The notes beneath the pieces are model-generated. The model had not been told where the DNA came from and did no database searches. It saw only the letters and a program-made list of their open reading frames with translations. Both the position numbers and the translations under genes were made by a program. Positions 22,954-31,909 of a DNA stretch of 64,000 bases are shown here, in pieces; the stretch's first letter is position 1, and every line of letters begins with the position of its first letter. The DNA comes from Pseudolabrys sp. FHR47 (GTDB lineage Bacteria; Pseudomonadota; Alphaproteobacteria; Rhizobiales; Xanthobacteraceae), in contig NZ_CP039740.1 in the NCBI RefSeq assembly GCF_005153485.1, forward strand, positions 2,235,001 to 2,299,000, given 5' to 3'.

Positions 22954-24936
22954 TTAGCCCGCAATCTTGCCGCCGCCTTGGCGTGTGATCACGACCACCG
23001 AGGGGCGGGGCGGCACGCCGGGCTTGAAGTCCGGCCAGCGCGTCGATGGATCGTCGAAGGTCGAGGCGCGGCCGAAGGCCTTCCACTGCGGCCCGTCGTC
23101 ACCGGGGTGCTGGACGGCGACGAACAGGGTCTCGAGATCGGGGGTGAACATCGGCCCGCACATTTCGGCGCCCGCGGGGCAGCGGAAGAACAGCTTCGAG
23201 GTGGCGCGGGCTTCGCCCGCGGTCTCCAGCGCCCAGATGCCATCGGCGCGGCCGGTAGCCTTGTCGGAATTACCGTCGGTCGAAATCCATAGCCGGCCGT
23301 CGGCGTCGACGGCGCAATTGTCCGGCATGCCGAACCAGCCATCCTTGGTCGTCGCCGACGAGAACGTGGCGCCGACCTCCGCGACCGACGGATCGCCGCA
23401 CTTGACCAGAATCTCCCAGGTGAACTTTGTCGCGGCGTGGTCGTTATCGGCCGGCGTCATTTCGATGATGTGGCCGAACTTGTTGTCGGCGCGCGGATTG
23501 GCGGCATCGACCTGATCGGGCTTGCGCCGGGTGTTGTTGGTCAACATGACGTAGACCTTCTGCGTCACCGGATTGACCTCGGCATCCTCAGGCCGGTCCA
23601 TCTTGGTGGCGCCGAGCAGGTCCGAGGCGCGGCGCGCCTCGATCAGCACATCGGCCTGGTCCTTGAAGCCGTTCGCGGCCGTGAGCGGACCCTGGCCGTG
23701 CGTAAGCGGCATCCATTCGCCGCTGCCGTCGGCGTTGTATTTGGCGACATAGAGCGTACCGCTATCGAGGATGTCGCGGTTGGCGGCGCGGTCGGTGCTG
23801 ACGGCGGCCTGCGTGACGAACTTGTAGACATAGTCGAAGCGTTCGTCGTCGCCCTGGTAGACGACGTAACGGCCATCTTTGTTGGTGATGCCGGCGGCGC
23901 CTTCGTGCTTGAAGCGGCCCATGGCGGTGCGCTTCTTCGGCGTAGATGCCGGATCGAACGGGTCGATCTCGACCACCCAGCCAAAGCGGTTGGCTTCGTT
24001 CGGCTCTTTTGCGATGTCGAAGCGATCCTCGAACTTGCCCCAGGCATAGGCGTTGCCCGGAATCCCCATGCGCTTGAAGCCGCGGGCTTCCGGATGATCG
24101 TCGGCAAGTTTGCCCCAGAAATAGCCGTTGATGTTTTCCTCGCAGGACAGCCACGTGCCCCACGGCGTGACGCCACCGGCGCAATTATTGACCATGCCGA
24201 GGACTCTACGGCCGGTCGGATCGGCCTTGGTCTTCAGGCGGTCGCTCCCGGCGGCCGGGCCAGAAATTTCGATCGGCGTGTCGGCGTTGATGCGGCGGGC
24301 ATATTTCGAGTTCGACACCACCGACCACTTACCGCCCTCGCGCCTGATCTCGAGCACCGCGCCGCCATGCGCGGCCTTCTCGATATCGACGAGCTCCTTT
24401 GTCATTTTGGCGAACGGGTTCTCCTTGACGTCCTGCCGGCCGACGCCGGAGAACATCAGCTCTTCGTTGGTGTATTCGTGATTGACGACCAGCAACCCGT
24501 GCGCGGACGAATTGGCAGCGCCCGGCATCGGCAGATAGCCGATGTAATCGTTGTTGTAGCCGAACTGCTGCTTTTGGGCGGCGGCGCTCTGTTGCGCCGG
24601 ATCGAAAGCCGGCGCGCCGGGCAACACGGCATCGCCCCAGCGGATCAGGATGTCGGCGTCATAGCCTTCGGCGAGATGATGACGCTCGTCGACGCCGGCC
24701 GCGACCTCCTTGAATTTGAAGCCGGCAACGGCGGCATGAGCTTTCTGGGAGGCGGCAAGCGCGAGCGGGCTGACGGTCGCGGCGATGGCCGCCACGCCGA
24801 GCGCGCCTTTCAGAACATCTCGGCGGTGATAGCGAGCGGCGATGATATCGCCGATGCTGGGATTGCCGCTCGGATTGCTGCCGGCATTCTCGGCTTCTTC
24901 AAAAGCCTGCGCGCGCGTCAGCATTGTTTCGCTCAT
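22954..24936 (-). CDS. PhoX-family alkaline phosphatase (DUF839), Tat-exported
   Basis: A 660-residue periplasmic enzyme. The N-terminus contains a twin-arginine signal: YHRRDVLKGALGVAAIAA (about residues 36-53), with cleavage near AHA at about residue 68. The rest is the PhoX/DUF839 beta-propeller: VVNHEYTNEELMF, NNCAGGVTPWGTWLSCEEN, GWVVEIDPFDP, YVYQGDDERFDYVYKFV and AVQHPGDDGPQW are the conserved metal-site blades. PhoX enzymes use Ca and Fe to hydrolyse phosphate monoesters. No Pho box could be recognised with confidence upstream. The neighbours are unrelated in function. Confidence 0.9.
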   Translation of the reverse strand: MSETMLTRAQAFEEAENAGSNPSGNPSIGDIIAARYHRRDVLKGALGVAAIAATVSPLALAASQKAHAAVAGFKFKEVAAGVDERHHLAEGYDADILIRWGDAVLPGAPAFDPAQQSAAAQKQQFGYNNDYIGYLPMPGAANSSAHGLLVVNHEYTNEELMFSGVGRQDVKENPFAKMTKELVDIEKAAHGGAVLEIRREGGKWSVVSNSKYARRINADTPIEISGPAAGSDRLKTKADPTGRRVLGMVNNCAGGVTPWGTWLSCEENINGYFWGKLADDHPEARGFKRMGIPGNAYAWGKFEDRFDIAKEPNEANRFGWVVEIDPFDPASTPKKRTAMGRFKHEGAAGITNKDGRYVVYQGDDERFDYVYKFVTQAAVSTDRAANRDILDSGTLYVAKYNADGSGEWMPLTHGQGPLTAANGFKDQADVLIEARRASDLLGATKMDRPEDAEVNPVTQKVYVMLTNNTRRKPDQVDAANPRADNKFGHIIEMTPADNDHAATKFTWEILVKCGDPSVAEVGATFSSATTKDGWFGMPDNCAVDADGRLWISTDGNSDKATGRADGIWALETAGEARATSKLFFRCPAGAEMCGPMFTPDLETLFVAVQHPGDDGPQWKAFGRASTFDDPSTRWPDFKPGVPPRPSVVVITRQGGGKIAG

Positions 24937-25020
24937 ATCCGCCTCCGGTTTCCCTGGTTGCGAACCAATCTAAGGAGCGCAAATGACCTATCCGTGACAG
25001 GGACCGTACCGGGTGTGCGG

Positions 25021-25052
25021 AAAAATCACCGCCGGCCGTGACCGGCCGGCGG
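25021..25052 (-). terminator. Rho-independent terminator of metNIQ
   Basis: Read leftward: perfect 9-bp stem CCGCCGGCC / GGCCGGCGG (plus-strand 25029-25052) with a six-base loop, then UGAUUUUU, about 25 bases after the metQ stop. Confidence 0.85.
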
Positions 25053-25077
25053 ATTGGTGAACTCGGCCTGTTCGGGA

Positions 25078-25857
25078 TCACCAGCTAGGCAGCACCGCCC
25101 CCTTGAACTTGTCCTGCACGAACGCCTTTACTTCCCGGGTGTGATAGGATTCGACCAAGGTCTTGACCCACGGCTTGTCCTTGTCGACCGAACGCACCGC
25201 GATCACGTTCACATAGGGGCCCTTGGCGTCTTCCTTGAGGATGGCGTCGTTGAGTGTCAGCCCGGCTTGGGTCGCGTAATTGGTGTTGACCGACGCGGCA
25301 TCGACGTCGTCAAGCGAGCGCGGCGCCTGCGCGGCCTCGACTTCGATGATCTTCAATTTTTTCGGATTGTCGATGATGTCGGCGACGCTCGGCTTGAGGC
25401 CGGCCTCGGGTTTCACTTTGATGATGCCATTGGCCTGCAGCAACAGCAGCGAGCGGCCGCCATTGGTCGGATCGTTTTGGATCGCGATGGTGCCGCCAGC
25501 CGGCACATTGGCAAACGACTTGTGCTTCTTGGAATAGATGCCGAGCGGGAAGTTCAACGTGGTGGCGACGCTCTCGATCTTGAAACCGCGGTCCTTCTTC
25601 TGGTTGTCCAGATAAGGTTGGTGCTGGAACGAATTCGCCTGGATTTCGCCGGCGTCGAGCGCGGTGTTCGGAATGACGTAATCCGAGAATTCGATGATCT
25701 GGATATCGAGGCCCTTCTTGGCGGCGATCGGCTTGACGACTTCGAGCACCTGGGCGTGCGGCCCGGGGGTGACGCCGATCTTGATGGTTTCGGCTTGCGC
25801 GGCGCTGGTGCCGATGGCCGCCGCGATGGCAGCGGACAGGATGAGACGTAAGGACAT
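25078..25857 (-). CDS. metQ: Methionine ABC transporter substrate-binding protein (MetQ/NlpA family)
   Basis: A 259-residue periplasmic methionine-binding protein. The signal peptide ends AAQA before Glu; there is no lipobox cysteine, so unlike enteric MetQ it should be soluble in the periplasm. Family landmarks: IKIGVTPGPHAQVLE, IPNTALDAGEIQANSFQHQPYLD and IAIQNDPTNGGRSLLLLQ. It is the last gene of metN-metI-metQ, 20 bases after metI, and is followed by a strong terminator. Confidence 0.93.
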   Translation of the reverse strand: MSLRLILSAAIAAAIGTSAAQAETIKIGVTPGPHAQVLEVVKPIAAKKGLDIQIIEFSDYVIPNTALDAGEIQANSFQHQPYLDNQKKDRGFKIESVATTLNFPLGIYSKKHKSFANVPAGGTIAIQNDPTNGGRSLLLLQANGIIKVKPEAGLKPSVADIIDNPKKLKIIEVEAAQAPRSLDDVDAASVNTNYATQAGLTLNDAILKEDAKGPYVNVIAVRSVDKDKPWVKTLVESYHTREVKAFVQDKFKGAVLPSW

Positions 25858-25877
25858 GCGAGTTCTCCTTTGAATGT

Positions 25878-26546
25878 TCAGGACGAGTGACGAAGGCGTT
25901 TATTGAGCCGGCGCGACAGGCGGTCGCCGAAGGATTGCACGCCCTGCACCAGAACGATGAGGACGACGACCACGACCGCCATCACCTCCGGCATGAAGCG
26001 TTGGTAGCCGTAACGGATGCCGAGATCGCCAAGGCCGCCGCCACCCACCACGCCGACGATGGCCGAAAAACCGATGAGATTGACGGCCGCCAATGTGAGC
26101 CCGAGCGCGATGCCGGGCAAGGCTTCGGGAATGAGCACCTTGCGCACGATCTGAAGCGGCGTCGCGCCCATGGCGCGTGCCGCTTCGACCAGGCCGTAAT
26201 CGACTTCGCGGATCGCTCCCTCGATCAGGCGCGCGATGAAGGGAATGGCGGCGATGGTCAGCGGTACGATCGCCGCGGTGGTGCCGATCGAGGTGCCGGC
26301 GACCAGCCGTGTGAACGGGATGATGGCGACGACAAGGATGATGAATGGCGTCGATCGCGTCGCGTTGGCAATGAAGCCGAGGACCGTCTTCGCTGCCGGG
26401 AGCGCGAGCAGTTCCCCCTTGCCGCCGGTCGCGAGGAAGATGCCGAGCGGCAAGCCGATCAACGTGCCGAAGCTGAGCGCCAGCGCCACCATGTAAAGCG
26501 TGTCGATTGACGCATTGAGGATCAGGCGGATGATTTCAGGCGACAT
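25878..26546 (-). CDS. metI: Methionine ABC transporter permease
   Basis: A 222-residue inner-membrane protein with about five to six helices. It has the EAA coupling loop that docks on the ATPase, seen as LVEAARAMGATPLQIVRKVLIPEALPG (residues about 138-164, in part). STPFIILVVAIIPFTRLVAGTS is typical for MetI. Its start overlaps the metN stop by 11 bases, indicating tight coupling. Confidence 0.94.
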   Translation of the reverse strand: MSPEIIRLILNASIDTLYMVALALSFGTLIGLPLGIFLATGGKGELLALPAAKTVLGFIANATRSTPFIILVVAIIPFTRLVAGTSIGTTAAIVPLTIAAIPFIARLIEGAIREVDYGLVEAARAMGATPLQIVRKVLIPEALPGIALGLTLAAVNLIGFSAIVGVVGGGGLGDLGIRYGYQRFMPEVMAVVVVVLIVLVQGVQSFGDRLSRRLNKRLRHSS

Positions 26547-27720
26547 GACCGAGCACCTCCGCGCTGACGCCGTACTGGGAGAGGTAGGAAACGATTTCTT
26601 CCGCCGGTCTGTTGCCGTTGATACTGGCGATGAACCAGCCGAATGGCTTTCCTGCCAAAGTATCCACCGTCGCGCTCATGATGTTGACGTCGACACCGAG
26701 ATCGCGCGCCAGCTTCGACAACACGGCGTCGTCGGCCGACGCGGCTCGGAACACGATGCGAATGATAGCCTTACCGCCCGGAGTTGCCGTCGGTTGGAGC
26801 CGCGCGCTGATATCGGCCGGCAACTGGCGTCCGGCGTCATTGGCGAAGAACGAGCGTGTCACCGCGTGTTGCGGCTGGGTGAAGACGTCATAGACATGGC
26901 CGTGCTCGACGACGCGGCCATGGTCGAGAACCACGACTTCGTCGGCGATTTCGCGCACCACCGACATTTCATGCGTAATGAGAAGGATGGTGAGCCCCAA
27001 CTCGCGGTTGACGGTTTTGAGCAGGTCGAGAATGGAGCGGGTGGTCTCCGGGTCGAGCGCCGAGGTGGCCTCGTCGGACAGGAGTGCTTTCGGTTCGGTC
27101 GCCAGCGCGCGCGCAATGCCGACGCGCTGTTTCTGACCGCCGGACAATTCGCTCGGATAGCGGTCGCGCTTGTCGGCCAGCCCCACGAGTTCCAGCAGCG
27201 AGTTGACGCGTTTGCCGATGGTCGCGCGATCGACGCCGGCTATTTCGAGAGGCAGGGCAACGTTGTCGAACGCCGTACGCGACGACAGCAGGTTGAAGTG
27301 CTGGAAGATCATGCCGATCTGGCGCTGGGTTTGCCGAAGCGCGCCGCCGGTGAGGCTCCCGACATCGACACCATCGAACAGCACATGACCACTCGTTGGT
27401 TTGTCGAGGCCGTTGACCAGACGGATCAAGGTCGACTTGCCGGCGCCGCTGCGGCCAATGACGCCCATGATCGACCCGGCACGGACGGTCAGCGAGACGT
27501 CATGCAGAGCGCCCACCTCGGTCGCGCTGCCGCGCGCCGGGAATGTCTTGCGAACGCGATCGAACTTGATGAGTTCGCCGGCGAGGGCGCCTTGGTGCGC
27601 CCCTACGGTCGGCGCGGTGGTGTCGTTCACGGCGGATATACCTGCAAAGAAGTCAGTCAGGGAGCCGCGCAAGGCGGTTGGACGGAGCAGGTTACCCGAT
27701 AAGTCAGAAGTCGTGCTCAT
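26536..27720 (-). CDS. metN: Methionine ABC transporter ATP-binding protein
   Basis: A 394-residue ATPase. Walker A is GRSGAGKSTLIRL (about residues 89-101), the ABC signature LSGGQKQRVGIARAL (about 193-207), and Walker B is followed by DEATSALDP (ALLSDEATSALD, with Ser replacing the common Leu before Asp). The C-terminal 80 residues are the regulatory NIL domain that binds methionine and inhibits transport. The N-terminus is about 45 residues longer than in most MetN proteins; a later start cannot be ruled out, although no obvious internal ATG fits. The leader contains alternative hairpins (see 27774-27832). Confidence 0.93.
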   Translation of the reverse strand: MSTTSDLSGNLLRPTALRGSLTDFFAGISAVNDTTAPTVGAHQGALAGELIKFDRVRKTFPARGSATEVGALHDVSLTVRAGSIMGVIGRSGAGKSTLIRLVNGLDKPTSGHVLFDGVDVGSLTGGALRQTQRQIGMIFQHFNLLSSRTAFDNVALPLEIAGVDRATIGKRVNSLLELVGLADKRDRYPSELSGGQKQRVGIARALATEPKALLSDEATSALDPETTRSILDLLKTVNRELGLTILLITHEMSVVREIADEVVVLDHGRVVEHGHVYDVFTQPQHAVTRSFFANDAGRQLPADISARLQPTATPGGKAIIRIVFRAASADDAVLSKLARDLGVDVNIMSATVDTLAGKPFGWFIASINGNRPAEEIVSYLSQYGVSAEVLGHVA

Positions 27721-27773
27721 GGAGATTCCGAAAAGCCTGGGAATTTGAATTTGGAGAGACGGGGGTTCGGTCC

Positions 27774-27832
27774 GGCGAGCCGCCAGTCTGCAACGCTGAA
27801 TTGAGGATCAGTGCGGAGCCTGCCGGCTCGCC
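27774..27832 (-). promoter_or_regulatory. metN leader with mutually exclusive hairpins
   Basis: Read toward metN, segment GGCGAGCC (plus 27832-27825) can pair either with nearby GGCTC (27820-27816; four-base loop) or with the exact complement GGCTCGCC further on (27781-27774), but not both. The second arm ends 53 bases before the metN ATG. The arrangement resembles a transcription or translation attenuator. I could not match it to a known methionine or SAM riboswitch. Confidence 0.35.
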
Positions 27833-28103
27833 AAAGCCTTTAAGCGCAGGTGACGGCGTGACAGCCGCAACAACAGAGCATTCGCTGAGCGTTCAAAGGC
27901 ATCTGGGGCTCGTTGCACCGGGGTAGCGGGCCGGCGACAAGTTCCGCTCAATTAGTGCTACCGGATGTGAGATCGCCACAGACCCCGCCATCCGTCAACG
28001 GCCCGGCGATAAATAAGAAGTTCCGTGCCGCAACGAGCGCCGAAAGAGATAACGCGATGTCCCGCGCGGTTCGTGCGGCGAATGTTCTTCTCCGCCGTGG
28101 AAT
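27833..28103. other. Gene-free interval between metN and glnA
   Basis: About 270 bases, lying between the metN leader and the glnA terminator. It should carry the metN promoter. Short open frames on both strands have no family-like features. I see no RNA gene. Confidence 0.35.
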
Positions 28104-28145
28104 CAAAAAGTCCCCGCCACGGCGATGACCTGATGGCGAGGACTT
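28104..28145 (-). terminator. Rho-independent terminator of glnB-glnA
   Basis: Read leftward: 12-bp stem AAGTCCTCGCCA / TGGCGGGGACTT with one mismatch (plus 28108-28145), followed by five U residues. A second perfect hairpin (CGCCTCG-loop-CGAGGCG, plus 28163-28182) lies between it and the glnA stop. Confidence 0.82.
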
Positions 28146-28224
28146 GTTGTTTGATTTCAAGGCGCCTCGCTTCAACGAGGCGTCCGGTATTGCGATGCCG
28201 GTCGTCGCCGGCGAACCGATCGGC

Positions 28225-29634
28225 TTACGCCGAATAGTACATCTCGAACTCGACCGGGTGCGGCGTGTGCTCGAAGCGGATGACCTCGGTCATCTTCAGT
28301 TCGATATAGGCGTCGATGAAGTCGTCATCGAACACGCCGCCCGCCTTGAGGAAGTCGCGGTCCTTGTCGAGGCTCTCGAGCGCCTCACGCAGCGAGCCGC
28401 AGACGGTCGGGATCTGCTTCAGCTCGGCCTTCGGCAGGTCGTAGAGATCCTTGTCCATGGCATCGCCGGGGTGGAGCTTGTTCTTGATGCCGTCGAGGCC
28501 GGCCATCAGCAGCGCCGAGAAGCACAGATACGGATTGGCCAGCGGATCGGGGAAGCGCACTTCGACGCGCTTGGCCTTCGGGCTCTCGGTGTAGGGGATG
28601 CGGCACGAGGCCGAGCGGTTGCGCGCCGAGTAGGCGAGCAGCACCGGCGCTTCGAAGCCCGGCACCAGACGCTTGTAGGAGTTGGTGGTCGGGTTGGTGA
28701 AGGCGTTCACCGCCTTGGCGTGCTTGATGACGCCGGCGATGTAGGACAGGCACATATCCGAGAGGCCGGCATACTTGTCGCCGGCGAACATCGGCTTGCC
28801 GTCCTTCCAGATCGACTGGTGGCAGTGCATGCCCGAGCCGTTGTCGCCGTAGATCGGCTTCGGCATGAAGGTCGCCGACTTGCCGTAGATCTGGGCGACC
28901 TGCTGGATGCAGTATTTATAAATCTGCATGTGGTCGGCCATGTAGGTCATCGGCGCGAACTTGAGGCCGAGTTCGTGCTGGGCCGAGGCCACTTCGTGGT
29001 GGTGCTTCTCGACCTTGGCGCCCATGCGCGCCATGGCACCGAGCATTTCAGAGCGCATGTCCTGCGCCGAGTCCTGCGGCGGCACCGGGAAGTAGCCCTT
29101 CTTGATGCCGATGCGGTGGCCGAGATTGCCGCCTTCGTAATCGGTGTCGGAGTTGGTCGGCAGTTCGATCGAGTCGAGCTTGAAGCCGGTGTTGTAGGGA
29201 TCGGCCTTGTACTTGACGTCGTCGAACACGAAGAACTCGGCTTCGGGGCCGAAGAAGATAGTGTCGCCGAGGCCCTGTGACTTCACCAGCGCTTCGGCCT
29301 TCTTGGCGATGCCGCGCGGATCGCGGTTGTAGGGCTCGCCCGTCGTCGGCTCGAGCACGTCGCACACCAGGACGAGGGTGGTCTCGGCGAAGAACGGATC
29401 GATGCAGGCCGTGGCCGGGTCCGGCATCAGGTTCATGTCGGATTCATTGATCGCCTTCCAGCCGGCGATCGACGAGCCGTCGAACATCTGGCCTTCAACG
29501 AAGGTGTCTTCCTCGATCATCGACACGTCGAAAGTGACGTGCTGCCACTTGCCGCGCGGATCGGTGAAGCGGAAATCGACGTATTTGACGTCGTTGTCCT
29601 TGATCATCTTCATGACGTTCTTGGCTGTCGTCAT
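28225..29634 (-). CDS. glnA: Glutamine synthetase type I
   Basis: The dodecameric GSI enzyme, 469 residues, exactly the usual length. Landmarks: [17 protein letters not shown] (about residues 51-67), [43 protein letters not shown], and [12 protein letters not shown]. The adenylylation tyrosine of GSI-beta is conserved in [10 protein letters not shown] near residue 397, so activity is expected to be controlled by GlnE and PII. The start is ATG 29634 ([12 protein letters not shown]) rather than ATG 29643, whose GGGGGA site would be too close. It lies 79 bases after glnB, with which it forms the conserved glnB-glnA operon. Confidence 0.97.
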   Translation of the reverse strand: MTTAKNVMKMIKDNDVKYVDFRFTDPRGKWQHVTFDVSMIEEDTFVEGQMFDGSSIAGWKAINESDMNLMPDPATACIDPFFAETTLVLVCDVLEPTTGEPYNRDPRGIAKKAEALVKSQGLGDTIFFGPEAEFFVFDDVKYKADPYNTGFKLDSIELPTNSDTDYEGGNLGHRIGIKKGYFPVPPQDSAQDMRSEMLGAMARMGAKVEKHHHEVASAQHELGLKFAPMTYMADHMQIYKYCIQQVAQIYGKSATFMPKPIYGDNGSGMHCHQSIWKDGKPMFAGDKYAGLSDMCLSYIAGVIKHAKAVNAFTNPTTNSYKRLVPGFEAPVLLAYSARNRSASCRIPYTESPKAKRVEVRFPDPLANPYLCFSALLMAGLDGIKNKLHPGDAMDKDLYDLPKAELKQIPTVCGSLREALESLDKDRDFLKAGGVFDDDFIDAYIELKMTEVIRFEHTPHPVEFEMYYSA

Positions 29635-29713
29635 CGGTAGCATTTCCCCCTGGCTGGAATGGGTCGATCAGACCGGGACATTTGGCCAAGCGCCAGATGG
29701 CGTCAATAGCGGA

Positions 29714-30241
<528 letters not shown>

Positions 30242-30413
30242 TCAGGTTCAGCCGGGTGTCTGCCTAAGATTTACTGCCTCGCAATTAAGCATCGTGATTA
30301 CAAAATGGCCATAGGTAAGAAAGACCATTGCAGTGCAGCAGCTTGGCGATGACGGGAGGCGATGCGTCGCCGCCGAATTGTCGGTCATATTCACGACGGA
30401 TAGTGTCGAGGGC

Positions 30414-31904
30414 ATGAACGAACTGCTCACACCCGACGAGATGGCGCAGGCCGACCGGCTCACAATTGCTGGCGGCACGCCGGGGCTGACCTTGATGGAG
30501 AATGCCGGCGCGGCGGCCGCCGATGCAACGGCGGCGCTGATGCCGCAAGGACGCGTCACGGTTGTTGCCGGGCCAGGCAACAATGGCGGTGATGGCTTCG
30601 TCGCGGCGCGATTGCTGGCCGAGCGCGGCCATAACGCGAAGGTCGTTCTGGTCGGCGATCCGGATCGTCTCAAGGGCGACGCGCGCGCCGCGTTCGAGCG
30701 CTGGCGCGGACCGGTGGAGGCTGCGTCACCGGATGCACTCAACGACTGCGACATCATCATCGACGCCCTGTTCGGTGCCGGGCTCGATCGTCCGGTGGAA
30801 GGCGCCGCGCGGGCGATGATCGAGGCGATGAACGCCAGCGGCAAGCCCATCATCGCCGTCGACCTGCCGAGCGGCATCAATGGTGCGACGGGCGCGGTGA
30901 TGGGTCTGGCCGTCAAGGCGACGCAGACCGTGACCTTCTTCCGGCGCAAGCCGGGACATCTGCTGTTCCCTGGCCGTCTGCATTGCGGGCCGGTCACAGT
31001 CGCCGATATCGGCATTGCGCCGAGCGTGCTCGACGCAGTCCAGCCCAGGACCTTCGCCAACGGGCCGGGGCTCTGGGGTGCGGCATTTCCGCGCCCGCGC
31101 ATCGATGGTCACAAATACAGCCGCGGCCACGCCGTCGTGGTCTCCGGCGGCCTGTCGACCACCGGCGCCGCGCGGCTGGCGGCGCGCGGGGCGCTACGGG
31201 CTGGGGCAGGGCTCGTGACCATCGCCAGCCCCCGCGAGGCGCTCGCAGTCAACGCGGCGAGCAATCTCGCCATCATGGTGCGGCCGGTCGACGGCGTGGC
31301 GGAACTGGCCGAATTCCTGGGCGATCCGCGGCGGAACGCCGTGGTGCTGGGACCGGGAGGCGGCGTCGGCGAAACGATGCGGCAACAAGTTACCGCTACA
31401 CTGCGAAGTAAGGCGGGCGTGGTGTTGGACGCCGACGCGCTGACCAGTTTTGCCGGCGATCCGGAACCTTTGTTTGCAGCCATCAAGGCGGGCGTGGCGA
31501 ACACTGTGCTCACCCCTCACAGCGGTGAGTTTGCTAGAATATTCAATAAAATAATTGATAATTCTAAAGTTAATTCAAAACTTGAAATGGCGCGGGCCGC
31601 CGCGCGCGCCAGTGGTGCCGTCCTGCTTTTTAAGGGGCCGGATACCGTGGTGGCGGCGCCGGACGGCCGGGCATCGATTGCCAACAACGCGCCGCCTTAC
31701 CTCGCTACCGCCGGCGCCGGCGATGTTCTCGCCGGCATGATTGCCGGTTTGCTGGCCCAAGGCATGGCCGGCTTCGAGGCGGCCAGCGCGGCCGCCTGGC
31801 TCCATGGCGAAGCGGCCGCGGCCTTTGGTCCCGGTTTGATCGCCGAGGACCTGCCGGAGGCGCTCCCGGCGGTCTACCGGCGGCTGGTCGAGGGCCTGCG
31901 GTAG
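30414..31904 (+). CDS. nnr: Bifunctional NAD(P)H-hydrate epimerase / ADP-dependent dehydratase
   Basis: Repairs hydrated NAD(P)H: an N-terminal epimerase domain (YjeF_N/NnrE, about residues 1-210) and a C-terminal dehydratase domain (NnrD/carbohydrate-kinase fold, about 220-496). Epimerase motifs: TPGLTLMENAGAAA, VVAGPGNNGGDGFVAARLL (in part), ALFGAGLDRPVEG and AVDLPSGINGATG. Dehydratase motifs: LGPGGGVGET, VLDADALTSFAG, LTPHSGEFARIF and ATAGAGDVLAGMIAGLLAQG. The start is ATG 30414. The gene is divergent from glnB, a neighbourhood seen in other Alphaproteobacteria. A strikingly AT-rich 56-base patch (31533-31588) sits inside the dehydratase domain. Confidence 0.93.
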   Translation: MNELLTPDEMAQADRLTIAGGTPGLTLMENAGAAAADATAALMPQGRVTVVAGPGNNGGDGFVAARLLAERGHNAKVVLVGDPDRLKGDARAAFERWRGPVEAASPDALNDCDIIIDALFGAGLDRPVEGAARAMIEAMNASGKPIIAVDLPSGINGATGAVMGLAVKATQTVTFFRRKPGHLLFPGRLHCGPVTVADIGIAPSVLDAVQPRTFANGPGLWGAAFPRPRIDGHKYSRGHAVVVSGGLSTTGAARLAARGALRAGAGLVTIASPREALAVNAASNLAIMVRPVDGVAELAEFLGDPRRNAVVLGPGGGVGETMRQQVTATLRSKAGVVLDADALTSFAGDPEPLFAAIKAGVANTVLTPHSGEFARIFNKIIDNSKVNSKLEMARAAARASGAVLLFKGPDTVVAAPDGRASIANNAPPYLATAGAGDVLAGMIAGLLAQGMAGFEAASAAAWLHGEAAAAFGPGLIAEDLPEALPAVYRRLVEGLR

Positions 31905-31909
31905 ATCGC

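Noticed and set aside
28158..28185. Hairpin after glnA as a CRISPR-like repeat
   Set aside because: Single copy; it is one of two hairpins near the glnA terminator. No CRISPR repeats or cas genes occur in the window.
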